Origin: Salinimicrobium flavum
GTDB lineage: Bacteria; Bacteroidota; Bacteroidia; Flavobacteriales; Flavobacteriaceae
DNA: 64,000 bases
Direction: 5' to 3'
NCBI RefSeq assembly: GCF_042684505.1
Contig: NZ_JBHULT010000005.1
Span: 496,001 to 560,000 of the forward strand
The notes below the pieces were generated by a model. The model was not told the DNA's origin. It worked only from the letters and a program-made list of their open reading frames with translations, and made no database searches. Below are positions 35,038-43,477 of this stretch, in pieces (position 1 is the first letter of the stretch; each line of letters opens with the position of its first letter). The position numbers were made by a program, and so were the translations under genes.

Positions 35038-35962
35038 TTTCGTGCACAGGTTTTTTAACGGCTATGCCCTCTAAGATAAGAATTACCGCAAAGCCCGCAA
35101 GCATCAGGAAAAAGGCCTGCATAGCATGGGGTTCTCCGGCGAAGTTCCAGGGCATGACCGATTCTTCCCTGATCACCACCGATTTCTCTCCGTAAGTAGC
35201 GGTTTCCAATACCTCTTTCCAGGGCCATATCTTGTTCAGTGATCCTGCAATAAAGCCGGTAAGCGTGGCCAGGGTTAGGGTACTGTAGTTAAGAAACAGC
35301 CATTTCAACAACCTGGAAAAGGAGAGCAGTCCAAAAACGGCTCCCAGGGCGACGATCCCCAGGGTCTTAAAGTCAAATTCATGAGTGGCTTCACTTATGG
35401 TCTTATAAGCTCCCAGCAAGACCAAAATAAAAGCACCTGATATTCCCGGAAGTATCATTGCGCATATAGCGATGGCACCGGCCATGAACAGGTACAGGTC
35501 ACTTGAGGCTGCCGCCAGCGGGGGCAGGGTAGTGAGGTAAAAAGCAGTGGTTGCGCCTATGAGAAGAAATATGAAGACGTTTAAGCTCCATTTGGGGATC
35601 TGTTTGCCAACATAATAGATACTTGCAAGAACAAGCCCGAAAAAGAAAGCCCAGATGAGAACAGGATGGTGCTCCAGCAGGTAATTAGCCAGTCGCATCA
35701 CCGTAAAAATGCTTAACAGGATACCAGAGAGTAGGGCAATAATAAAATTACCGTTCAGCTTTTTCCACATCACCGAAAAACCTTCCTCCTTCCAGATCCT
35801 TAAAAGGGAAATATCAACCCCGCTTATGGTGTTGATCAACTCTTCATAGATGCCCGAAATAAAGGCAATGGTCCCGCCGGAAACTCCGGGAACGACATCT
35901 GCCGCTCCCATTGCCATTCCTTTTACTGAAATTAAGAGGTAGTCACGTAAACTTCGTCGCAT
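35015..35962 (-). CDS. DUF368 membrane protein (PopT-like), first copy
   Basis: DUF368 family member, 315 aa, with the same signatures as its neighbour: ISVKGMAMGAADVVPGVSGGTIAFISG (near residues 11-37) and PGISGAFILVLLGAYKTI (near 175-192), plus about eight transmembrane helices. Tandem duplication with the next gene: similar start, length and topology. The start ATG at 35962 is clear, and the gene is 32 bp downstream of the TPR gene. The two copies may form heteromers or work at different steps of lipid-carrier flipping. Expected to sit in the inner membrane. Confidence 0.88.
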   Translation of the reverse strand: MRRSLRDYLLISVKGMAMGAADVVPGVSGGTIAFISGIYEELINTISGVDISLLRIWKEEGFSVMWKKLNGNFIIALLSGILLSIFTVMRLANYLLEHHPVLIWAFFFGLVLASIYYVGKQIPKWSLNVFIFLLIGATTAFYLTTLPPLAAASSDLYLFMAGAIAICAMILPGISGAFILVLLGAYKTISEATHEFDFKTLGIVALGAVFGLLSFSRLLKWLFLNYSTLTLATLTGFIAGSLNKIWPWKEVLETATYGEKSVVIREESVMPWNFAGEPHAMQAFFLMLAGFAVILILEGIAVKKPVHENGENQDV

Positions 35963-35994
35963 GGTCGTTTTTTGGAGTGCGCAAAGTTACAGAA

Positions 35995-37395
35995 TTAACT
36001 GCAGGATTTCTGGTGGGTCCTTATTTTATCTTTTACAGATTTACGGGCAAAGATAGACGGGAAGAGCTCTTCAATGATAATACTGTGCTCATGATCCAGT
36101 TTTAGCCCCTGGTTAAGGTGATAATATCCTTTTTCTGCTTCGTGAAGCATGAAATACAATCCGGCCAGCCTGTACTCGATCTCAGGCGTCTCAGGATAAA
36201 ATTCAATGGCCTGCAACAGGTTTTGTACAGCAGCATCAAATTCTCCCAGGTCAATTAAGATGTCACATCTTTTTACCCAGGTTTCGAGTTCATAGTTACC
36301 TAACTCCAGGCTTCTTCTGTAGCCTCTTTCGGCTTCCTCGAGAAGTTGCAGCTTGTTGTTGATACGGGCATAGCGCTTCCAGTACAGCACGTTCTCGCCG
36401 TCAATATTGATGGCCTTATTGATATAGTAAAGGGCTTTCTTGAAATTACCTTTCTTGTAGAAGAAATCGGTGATGGCGATCCAGCCTTTGTCCAGTAAAG
36501 GATCTTCGTGAACGGTTTGCCTGTAGTTCTTCAGGGCCAGTTCTTCGGCACCAAGTTTTTCGTAGCATTTACCAATCCGCAGGTAGGCGAAAGAAGTAGG
36601 ATCGTCCAGGTCAAGGGTGATCTCGTAGTTCTCTATCGCTTCATTGAACCTTCCCAGTTTCTCCAGTACCTTTCCTTTTTCCAGGTAGGCACCTATGAAG
36701 TAATCATCGCTTATGATGGCAAAATCAAATGCTGAAAGTGCCTTTTTGAAATCCTTCAGGTCGAAGTACTGTTTTCCAAGCTGGTGCCACCCCACCTCAG
36801 AATAAGGATTGCGGTCCAGGAAGGAGTTCAGGTATTCAATGGCTCCGTGTTTTTGTTCCAAAAAGTCAAAGCAGTACATGATATTATAAAGTGCAGAATA
36901 ATCTTCTTCATCTGCCTCCAGGCACTTCATGAAATTTTGCTTGGCATTCTCAAAATCTTCCAAAAACAAGTATTCCATTCCCAGCAGGGAATAGACATCT
37001 GCCTCGTCCATGGTGATCTCCAGGGCCAGGTCAAGCATCCTGATAGCTTCAGCATGTTGATCTTTCTTGGAAAGTATGTTGGCTTTCTGAATATAGATCT
37101 CTTCGTTTGAAGCTTCAAGGTCAAAGATCTCGTCAAGTAAACCTTCGGCCATTTCAAGCTTATCTTCAAACACCAGTATCTCTACCTTAAGCAATCGCAG
37201 GTTAATGGAACTGGGGTGTTGAGAAAGACCCAGTTTTATAGCCTTTTTGGCAAGTGCAATTTTTCCGTTCTCTAAGTAGTAATGAATGATGTTCTCAAAC
37301 TCATTCGAGTCAAAGAACAGTACATCATTAGTCTTTAGCATCGATTCAAAACGAGTAAGGGAGAAACTATTTTCTTCGTTATGGCTTAATTGCAT
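35995..37395 (-). CDS. Tetratricopeptide repeat protein
   Basis: Cytoplasmic scaffold, 466 aa, consisting almost entirely of TPR helical repeats (about ten to twelve): repeating patterns such as A-x-x-x-Y-x-x-A-L, for example LGRFNEAIENYEITLDLDDP and FKKALSAFDFAIISDDY. The N terminus is not a signal peptide (QLSHNEENSFSLTRFESM). TPR proteins mediate protein contacts, so a partner is needed to know its job. It starts the minus-strand run TPR-DUF368-DUF368-aroE, about 100 bp after the class III aminotransferase. Confidence 0.88.
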   Translation of the reverse strand: MQLSHNEENSFSLTRFESMLKTNDVLFFDSNEFENIIHYYLENGKIALAKKAIKLGLSQHPSSINLRLLKVEILVFEDKLEMAEGLLDEIFDLEASNEEIYIQKANILSKKDQHAEAIRMLDLALEITMDEADVYSLLGMEYLFLEDFENAKQNFMKCLEADEEDYSALYNIMYCFDFLEQKHGAIEYLNSFLDRNPYSEVGWHQLGKQYFDLKDFKKALSAFDFAIISDDYFIGAYLEKGKVLEKLGRFNEAIENYEITLDLDDPTSFAYLRIGKCYEKLGAEELALKNYRQTVHEDPLLDKGWIAITDFFYKKGNFKKALYYINKAINIDGENVLYWKRYARINNKLQLLEEAERGYRRSLELGNYELETWVKRCDILIDLGEFDAAVQNLLQAIEFYPETPEIEYRLAGLYFMLHEAEKGYYHLNQGLKLDHEHSIIIEELFPSIFARKSVKDKIRTHQKSCS

Positions 37396-37495
37396 AAGCA
37401 GTTTGTTACTGATTTACAGTATTAAAGTTAAAAATTGTCTAAAACGGCAGGGTTGAAATCTAAATTTGTTGTTAACAAAGTAATTAACAGCCCCG

Positions 37496-38677
37496 TCATT
37501 CGTTTAGTTCGTCTAGTATAGCAAGAACAATGCCGCAACCTTTTCTTAGTTCCTCTTCAGTGATGGTGAGGGGTGGCGTGATCCTCACAGCCCTGGTTTC
37601 AAATAATAACCAGAAGAGAATAAGGCCTTTATTCTGTGCTCTTAACACCAGTTCATTCGCTATTTCTGAGGAAGGGAGGATAGGTGCAAGCATTAATCCC
37701 CTCCCGCGAACCTCTTTTATGAGCGGATGCACGAGTAATTCCCGTATTAATTTCTCCTTCTGAAGTGCCTGTGCCATAAGGTCACTTTGTGTGATCTCCT
37801 GCAGGGTAGCCAATGCCGCTGCGGCGATCACGGGATTTCCTCCAAAAGTAGTAATATGTCCCATTTTAGGGTCGTTACTCAGGGTATCCATCATTTCTGC
37901 GGAAGCCGTGAAAGCGCCAATAGGGAGCCCGCCGCCCATGCCTTTACCCATCACCACCACATCTGGTACCACATCAAAATGCTGAAATCCGAAAAGTTTA
38001 CCCGTGCGACCGAAACCCGGTTGTATCTCATCAAGTATCAGTAAAGCTCCTGTTTCCTTGCAGCGCTCCTTAACCTTTTTCAGGTAGTCATTCTTCGGAA
38101 GGATAAAGCCTGCACCACCCTGGATGGTTTCCAGAATTACCGCAGCTGTTTTTGACGTAATCTTGTCAAGGTCTTCAAGTTCATTGAAATTGATGAAATC
38201 AACATCTCCTATTAGTGGCCGGAAGGGTTTTTGTCTTTCCTCGTAGGTCATAAGGCTCAACGAACCCATGGTATTGCCGTGGTAGGCATTTCGTGCTGCA
38301 AGGATCTGTGTGCGGCCGGTAAACCTTCTGGCCAGTTTCAGCGAACCTTCAATTGCTTCAGTACCCGAATTGGTGAGGTAGGTCTTTTCAAGCGGGGCGG
38401 GGAGGTTTTCTGCCAGCAACCGGCACAATTCCACCGCCGGGCCCTGAACATATTCGCCGTAAACCATTACATGCAGGTACTTGTCCAGCTGCTCCTTTAC
38501 TGCCTTCACCACCCGCTCATGCCGGTGTCCCAGGCTGCATGCAGAAACACCTGCCACAAAATCAAGGTAAGCCTTTCCTTCTGTGGAATAGATATAAGAA
38601 CCCGTAGCATGGGATACTTCCATTGCCAGCGGATAGGGCGAAGTCTGCGCCTGATATTTAAGGAAATCTTCTTTCAA
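37496..38677 (-). CDS. Class III aminotransferase (aspartate aminotransferase family, TTG start)
   Basis: PLP enzyme, 393 aa, of the acetylornithine/GABA-type subgroup. Visible motifs: DFVAGVSACSLGHRHERVV (residues 39-57), AYHGNTMGSLSL (near 135), LILDEIQPGFGRTGKLFGFQHF (near 222, with the catalytic Asp in DEIQ), and the Schiff-base lysine in VVMGKGMGGGLPIGAF (near 245-260). The start codon is TTG at 38677, 6 bp after the stop of the OstA-like gene. Substrate unknown: not clearly ArgD or GabT. Cotranscription with the OstA-like gene is likely. Confidence 0.88.
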   Translation of the reverse strand: MKEDFLKYQAQTSPYPLAMEVSHATGSYIYSTEGKAYLDFVAGVSACSLGHRHERVVKAVKEQLDKYLHVMVYGEYVQGPAVELCRLLAENLPAPLEKTYLTNSGTEAIEGSLKLARRFTGRTQILAARNAYHGNTMGSLSLMTYEERQKPFRPLIGDVDFINFNELEDLDKITSKTAAVILETIQGGAGFILPKNDYLKKVKERCKETGALLILDEIQPGFGRTGKLFGFQHFDVVPDVVVMGKGMGGGLPIGAFTASAEMMDTLSNDPKMGHITTFGGNPVIAAAALATLQEITQSDLMAQALQKEKLIRELLVHPLIKEVRGRGLMLAPILPSSEIANELVLRAQNKGLILFWLLFETRAVRITPPLTITEEELRKGCGIVLAILDELNE

Positions 38678-38683
38678 ATCTTT

Positions 38684-40528
38684 TTACTGCCGTTCTTTTT
38701 GCTGTCGCTCTTCCCTACGAGTTCCTTGAAGGGTATCCTGTACCGGAACATTTTGAAGGGTGTCCCGCAGTTCCCTGAATTCCTGCGGAATGGTATCCCC
38801 GGCCGGGCTTATTGTGTCACGGGTTTGTAAAATACCGCGAAGGCTGTCTGTGGCCACAGGAGTTATTGTGTCTGTTGCCCGCTCCTTAAGGTCCTCCGGC
38901 CGCAACCTCGACCTTTCGTTTAGAAGAAGGTCATCTTCATCTCTTTCCTCAAAGAAATCTTCTTCATCTACGGGTAAAGGGATTCCCTTGATCTTCAAGG
39001 GTTCATAGGGTTCTTCTCCCGCAAAAAGATCTTCCATGCGGTTTAATTTTTCATCTCCCCGCCATATGAATCCTTTCAGTTGCCTCGCATTGGGCGGCAG
39101 GTCTTCTTCGGGATAGAGGGTACCGTCTACCTGTTTGAGGTAGAATATATCCTGCACCTTGCGGTCCTCCAGCAGCACTTTTATTGAACTTGACAATGTC
39201 TTGTTGATCCCTATAAGTTCCCCCGGGTCATTCCGCATATAATAGAGGGTTTCGGTGTTCTTGATGAGGTTCACCTCGTAGAGTTCATTATCTTCAAAAA
39301 GGCCATACATTTCCTTGCCTTTTATTTGGTTGAAGCCTCCAATACTGTCCTGTTGTATCATAAAGGCATTGTCGAAGACCTTGAGGGAGTCCAGTTTTTC
39401 GGTCTCGGGGTTGTTCAGCAGGTGAATGGTATCACCGGTGAGCTGGTTCTCGCCCGACCAGATAACCGGGTTTCCCAGCATCTGGGTAAGACCGGTGCTC
39501 TGCCGCACATGAATGGAATCGCTCTTCCCGCTCATATTGCTTTTGAACATGCGCACATCATAAAATCCGCGAATTACCCTGTTCTCGGGTTTGCCCGTAA
39601 CCATGAGGGTGTCACTGTGTATATAAACCGAATCCTTTTCCTGCAGGGCGACGGCTACGGCTTTCCTGGTGATGAAGACAGAATCTTTATCCCTGAAGAC
39701 CTCTGCATAATGACCTCTAATAATGCTTTTGTTGATGGTATCGGTTACCTTGATGTTGTTGGTGGCCGAGGCGAAGTTCCTGCTCCGGTTGAAATACAGG
39801 CTGTCGCCTTCCAGGATGCGATTATCGTAATCTATCCGGGAGTTCTTTACGAAGTAGCCATTATCCCCGCGGGTATCGTAAAATCCCCTTTCGGCATAAA
39901 TGACAGAAGCGTCACTGGTTATGGTAGAGGGGCCATACATATAGGCGTGACCGGTATCTGAATAAAAGTCGAGCTGGGAAGATTTCAGGACGTATTCGGG
40001 GTTGGTAAGTACAACCTCTGAAGAAAAGGAGTATTTCTCCTCCTCCAGAAAATATCTTCCAATACGGCTTTTCAAGACACTGGCCGTATCCTGAACCGTC
40101 CCGCCGCTCCTGTAGTATGCCTGCTGTTTGGTCCTGTCAAAGAATAAAGTATCTGTGCGAAGGCTGGATTGAGGGTTGCGCATATGCACATTTCCGCTGG
40201 CAAAGGCAAACTGGGTGGTTCCGTTATATTCGGCGTAGCGGCTGGACATGGTGATGGTGTCCCCCTGTTCCATACGCACATTTCCGTAGGCCTTAAAGAA
40301 ATTCTCCTCTGCGTAGTGAATGGCCTGGTCGCACCAAACCTCGATCCCTTCATGTGTAAAATGCACCTGGTTCTGTACCTTGCTCAGGATGAACGCCCCG
40401 GGATACTTTTCTTCATTCTTTATCGTCCTGTCACTTTCATACTCGATCTTTCTTGACTCTTGTGCAAAAGCACCAAAAGTCCAGGCGAAGAGGAGCAAGA
40501 GAATACAGATAGACCTTTCTTTTTTCAA
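38684..40528 (-). CDS. OstA-like/LptA-type exported protein (TTG start)
   Basis: Secreted protein of the organic-solvent-tolerance/OstA-like family, linked to lipopolysaccharide transport across the periplasm. From the TTG at 40528 it has a signal peptide (KKERSICILLLLFAWTFGAFAQ), then repeating beta-rich units such as AIHYAEENFFKAYGNVRMEQGDT and TLFFDRTKQQAYYRSGGTV, as in LptA/LptD N-terminal domains. The C-terminal 90 residues are acidic and contain a D-T/S-[IL] repeated tail (RDTISPAGDTI, RDTLQNVPVQDTL). The earlier TTG at 40546 sits inside the promoter -7. Start at 40528 gives 614 aa. Confidence 0.8.
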   Translation of the reverse strand: MKKERSICILLLLFAWTFGAFAQESRKIEYESDRTIKNEEKYPGAFILSKVQNQVHFTHEGIEVWCDQAIHYAEENFFKAYGNVRMEQGDTITMSSRYAEYNGTTQFAFASGNVHMRNPQSSLRTDTLFFDRTKQQAYYRSGGTVQDTASVLKSRIGRYFLEEEKYSFSSEVVLTNPEYVLKSSQLDFYSDTGHAYMYGPSTITSDASVIYAERGFYDTRGDNGYFVKNSRIDYDNRILEGDSLYFNRSRNFASATNNIKVTDTINKSIIRGHYAEVFRDKDSVFITRKAVAVALQEKDSVYIHSDTLMVTGKPENRVIRGFYDVRMFKSNMSGKSDSIHVRQSTGLTQMLGNPVIWSGENQLTGDTIHLLNNPETEKLDSLKVFDNAFMIQQDSIGGFNQIKGKEMYGLFEDNELYEVNLIKNTETLYYMRNDPGELIGINKTLSSSIKVLLEDRKVQDIFYLKQVDGTLYPEEDLPPNARQLKGFIWRGDEKLNRMEDLFAGEEPYEPLKIKGIPLPVDEEDFFEERDEDDLLLNERSRLRPEDLKERATDTITPVATDSLRGILQTRDTISPAGDTIPQEFRELRDTLQNVPVQDTLQGTRREERQQKERQ

Positions 40529-40543
40529 TGAAAAAAATTTTGA

Positions 40544-40551
40544 CAAAAATA
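40544..40551 (-). promoter_or_regulatory. -7 element TATTTTTG for the OstA-like gene
   Basis: Minus-strand TATTTTTG (40551-40544), an exact TAnnTTTG, ending 15 bases before the TTG start at 40528. No TTG at the -33 distance. Confidence 0.45.
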
Positions 40552-40656
40552 GTGAAACTTCAGCGATTTAACGGGGAAGGGGAAATTGTTTTGGTTCCTG
40601 AAAATACAAACCTCCGGGATGTATGGTGATCCGGAGGTAGAGTTGAGTTTGCAGAT

Positions 40657-40776
40657 TTACAAAATGAGCCTGAACCCAAAAACCGGAAGTGTACCCTGCA
40701 TGAAATCCAGGTCTTTAGAACGTTTAAATCCCATTCTTTCATACATTTTCCAGGCTACCTGCATATACGATCCAGA
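40657..40776 (-). pseudogene. 3'-end remnant of a GNAT N-acetyltransferase gene
   Basis: Minus-strand frame from 40776 to a stop at 40657 encodes 39 residues that read YMQVAWKMYERMGFKRSKDL and end VFGFRLIL. This is the C-terminal acetyl-CoA-binding helix (MYERMGF) and last strands of a GNAT. A TGA stop lies just upstream at 40779-40777, and no GNAT N-terminal part follows in any frame. The 3' end of the membrane-protein gene overlaps it by 38 bp in another frame, so a deletion or insertion joined the two. The small hairpin CCTCCGG/CCGGAGG at 40611-40637 follows. Confidence 0.65.
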
Positions 40777-41698
40777 TCAAAGTGAAAGCCGGTATTATTT
40801 TATAAAAATAATTAAATGAATATACCGCTGAGGTGAAGAGGAGTATCAGTAGAGAATCCTTGATTTTTACCTGCTCTTTTGAATACCTCCACACATGCAA
40901 TTTATTCATCCTGGCTATCCTTTTCAGGTGATCCTGGTCAAAAAAGCTGTTTTTTGAAGGTATGTAAACCGCAACCATTCTGGCGTTCTGTATCATATAG
41001 ATCAGGGAAACCCCCAGGAAAAAGTATTGAATGATATTTAATGAAGAGTCAATAACAAAGTCCCCTATGAAATAATTGAAATGGTAAACCCTGTTGATAT
41101 AAACAAATGAAAAGACGGTCATGATCACAGCGCTCCAAATGCTTAATATAAGTCTGAAGCTTGCGGTTAATTTTCTGTATGAGAACGCATTATAAAAAGA
41201 AATAGCGCTGAAAATTAGTCCTGATATCAGCACCAAAGCTTCAAGGAAATTGGAAAAACTCAGATAATTATAATGAATGATCCAGTAAATAATCGATATG
41301 GACTGAAGCAAGGTTGTTCCCTCGGTGATGACGGGAGTGACTTTTTTATGGTGATAAACTGCCGAGAACAAGGCAAAAAAGAAAATGAACAGGTATGGCC
41401 AGAGCGCAATTTCCCTGGAGATATCGGAGTCCAGATTTCTAAAGAACGAGATCACCGAGGCACATATAACCGCCAGCATTATTTTTAATGTCAGTATCTT
41501 CCAATCCCTTTCCAGACGCCGGTTCTCCATGATAAGTCCAAAAATTAATGGTAGCGTTAAGTAGGGTAACAAACCAAAATCTGTCTTCGTAATGAACCAG
41601 GTAAGATACCCAAGGAAAATGACCGTAAATGCGCCACAAATTATTAATGTGACGTTTATATTCTCGATCGTAAAGTCTCCCAGTTTTCGTTCCTTCAT
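40739..41698 (-). CDS. Hypothetical multi-span membrane protein, possibly with altered C terminus
   Basis: A 319-aa integral membrane protein with about eight hydrophobic segments (for example near residues 18-35, 45-60, 70-88, 100-115, 125-150 and 180-200), without a recognised family. The last residues (IVYAGSLENV) are read from DNA that in another frame encodes a GNAT remnant, so the natural C terminus may have been lost or replaced. The short cytoplasmic segment ARMNKLHVWRYSKEQVKIKD separates the last helices. ATG at 41698 (MKERKLGDF). Neighbouring GNAT and hypothetical genes are the only context; no function inferred. Confidence 0.6.
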   Translation of the reverse strand: MKERKLGDFTIENINVTLIICGAFTVIFLGYLTWFITKTDFGLLPYLTLPLIFGLIMENRRLERDWKILTLKIMLAVICASVISFFRNLDSDISREIALWPYLFIFFFALFSAVYHHKKVTPVITEGTTLLQSISIIYWIIHYNYLSFSNFLEALVLISGLIFSAISFYNAFSYRKLTASFRLILSIWSAVIMTVFSFVYINRVYHFNYFIGDFVIDSSLNIIQYFFLGVSLIYMIQNARMVAVYIPSKNSFFDQDHLKRIARMNKLHVWRYSKEQVKIKDSLLILLFTSAVYSFNYFYKIIPAFTLIWIVYAGSLENV

Positions 41699-41751
41699 AT
41701 TTATCTTTAATGAACCTTTGCCGTGGTCAAATCAGAATAGCCATGGATGCC

Positions 41752-42339
41752 TCAAAAAAGCAGTTCACAATCTGTTTTTAAATGGGTTCTTTGATGCCAC
41801 AGATCTTTGGTTATTGCATAACAAATAAATTTCTCATAATCAGGATGTTCCTTTAATTTCGGATGATTAAAACTTCCCTTTTTCACCATTCCGATTTTCT
41901 TCATAACATTCTCAGATCTGGCATTCTTTTCTGTACAGGTGGAAATAACCTCGTCCAGGTTTAACTCCCTAAATGCGTATTCAAGACATTTTCTTGCACC
42001 TTCGGTTGCATAGCCTTTTCCCCAGGCACTTTTTTTGAGTCGCCAGCCAATATCAACTGCAGGAGTAAATTCAGATTCATATTCCTGCCTGGCCAAACCT
42101 ATAAATCCTATGAATTCTCCGGTTTCTAAAATTTCTGTCGCGAAATAATTATAGCCGTGTTTTTTAAAATGATTTTGAAGTCGTTCGAAAAATTCTTCTG
42201 TTTCGGGTATGGTTAAAGGTTTCAGAAAATATTCCATCACCTCCGGGTCGGCATTCATTTTTGCAAACTCGTTAAGGTCTTCTTCTGACCATTCACGAAA
42301 CCCAAGTCTTTCCGTTTTAAAAATATATTCCGTTTTCAA
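41752..42339 (-). CDS. GNAT N-acetyltransferase (RimJ/RimL type, TTG start)
   Basis: Acetyl-CoA-dependent N-acetyltransferase, 195 aa, of the ribosomal-protein-serine/alanine group. It starts FKTERLGFREWSEEDLNEF (residues 7-25), has the core GWRLKKSAWGKGYATEGARKCLEYAF (near 95-120) in which the R/Q-x-x-G-x-G/A acetyl-CoA loop is KGYATEG, and ENARSENVMKKIGM near residue 145. The substrate is not predictable; such proteins often acetylate antibiotics or N termini. The start is TTG at 42339. It is unrelated in detail to the GNAT fragment at 40657. Confidence 0.85.
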   Translation of the reverse strand: MKTEYIFKTERLGFREWSEEDLNEFAKMNADPEVMEYFLKPLTIPETEEFFERLQNHFKKHGYNYFATEILETGEFIGFIGLARQEYESEFTPAVDIGWRLKKSAWGKGYATEGARKCLEYAFRELNLDEVISTCTEKNARSENVMKKIGMVKKGSFNHPKLKEHPDYEKFICYAITKDLWHQRTHLKTDCELLF

Positions 42340-42410
42340 TTTCCTATAGTTTATAAGGGCTGTTTAAGGAAGCTTAATCAAGTTGCCGCCTGTCTGTGAA
42401 TGAACAAATT

Positions 42411-43016
42411 TTAATAGATGCTCAAACTATCCCACATCATCGAGATCAATTTCCTGCTTTCAGGACTTAATTCTGCACTCATTGACATGGTCACCAAAAT
42501 TAATCCTTCGTCTTTTTTCCCAATAGACATTAATTCATAGATGTTGGTATCCTCCTTATATGTTAGAACAGCTTTATTAACTTTAACCTCGTGACCCGAA
42601 CTAAGTTTTTTTGAATAGTCTTTTCTTTCCATCTTAAATCCATAACTGATACTTTCCTTGGTGAGTTCATTCAACATCATCTCATTCATCATAGTGGGAC
42701 TCATGGAAGTATATTTCTGTATCATAAACCCTGTTCCTTCTGCGGTCATTATTACGAACTGGGTTACGCCGTCCCCAAGATCAATCTCTGAGATCTTATA
42801 ATTTTTCGGATACTTAAAACTGAACATCTCATCCTTATAGGTAAGGGTGTCTTTGGCAGAAATACTGAAGTTTATTTCTTTTCCGTTCAAATTCAGGGAA
42901 TATTCCTGATCAAGATCGACTTCCATTTTTTTATCATTAATAGTAATGATGAAGTCTTCCTGGCTGTAAGTAGTCACGGAAAAGAAAAGGGCGATTAAAA
43001 AAGTAATTTTTCTCAT
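42411..43016 (-). CDS. Exported hypothetical protein (PsbP/DUF1795-like fold possible)
   Basis: A 201-aa secreted protein: signal peptide MRKITFLIALFFSVTTYS, then about 40 residues before a region (MFSFKYPKNYKISEIDLG, FVIMTAEGTGFMIQKYTS) that resembles the small alpha-beta fold of PsbP/DUF1795 proteins, in which a strand pair is followed by a helix and strands. Methionine-rich segment SMSPTMMNEMMLNE at about residue 105-120. Function unknown, and the fold is inferred only from pattern. No cotranscription with neighbours is obvious. Confidence 0.6.
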   Translation of the reverse strand: MRKITFLIALFFSVTTYSQEDFIITINDKKMEVDLDQEYSLNLNGKEINFSISAKDTLTYKDEMFSFKYPKNYKISEIDLGDGVTQFVIMTAEGTGFMIQKYTSMSPTMMNEMMLNELTKESISYGFKMERKDYSKKLSSGHEVKVNKAVLTYKEDTNIYELMSIGKKDEGLILVTMSMSAELSPESRKLISMMWDSLSIY

Positions 43017-43190
43017 TTTGATTAGATTAGGTTGACACCTATGTTTATAATAATTTCAATTCAGTTGCACCCGTTAAGACAGTAAATATAAAGCCTTAAC
43101 GTTTCCTTAACTTATGCAAGATATTGAAAAAAATGGGATACAATTATGGAAATCCGTAATCTACGACGGTTTCAGAATTGAGTAAAATTC

Positions 43191-43443
43191 CCTGTACCAA
43201 ACCTGTGCAATTCCCCACTAAGATTTTTATACAAAGAACTGACACGCAATGCTAAGGCATGTCAGTATGACCTACGGGTGCTGTCACCTGTAGCGTAATG
43301 GGGTAACTGTCTTATGGAAGTGGGGAAAAATTCCACATTTATTTTCAGGGGCTTTTGGTATATGCCTCTGTTTTAGGACTTTGACGGATTGGTACATGGA
43401 TTGCTAAGGCAGGCAGGGACAGGTGATGAATGAACCACCGTCC
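43191..43443 (+). ncRNA. Candidate structured leader RNA (six helices) upstream of the GT2 gene
   Basis: Upstream of the GT2 start the 43017-43477 intergenic stretch (461 bp) contains nested stems. P1: 43194-43203 with 43386-43395 (GTACCAA/TTGGTAC plus two pairs after one mismatch). P2: 43211-43219 with 43319-43327 (TTCCCCACT/AGTGGGGAA). P3: 43238-43244 with 43260-43266. P4: 43272-43280 with 43285-43293, 9 bp around CTGT. P5: 43346-43352 with 43364-43370. P6: 43417-43425 with 43436-43443, 8 bp with one bulge, just before an AGGAAGGG that may be an RBS. Known riboswitch consensus sequences I know were not found. Bases 43017-43190 hold nothing clear. Confidence 0.6.
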
Positions 43444-43477
43444 AGGAAGGGTCAAATAAAAAAACAATACAATAAGA

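Noticed and set aside
43191..43443. Known riboswitch (TPP, SAM, cobalamin, c-di-GMP-I) or RNase P/tmRNA
   Set aside because: Conserved core sequences of those classes were not found; the structure is reported only as a candidate.
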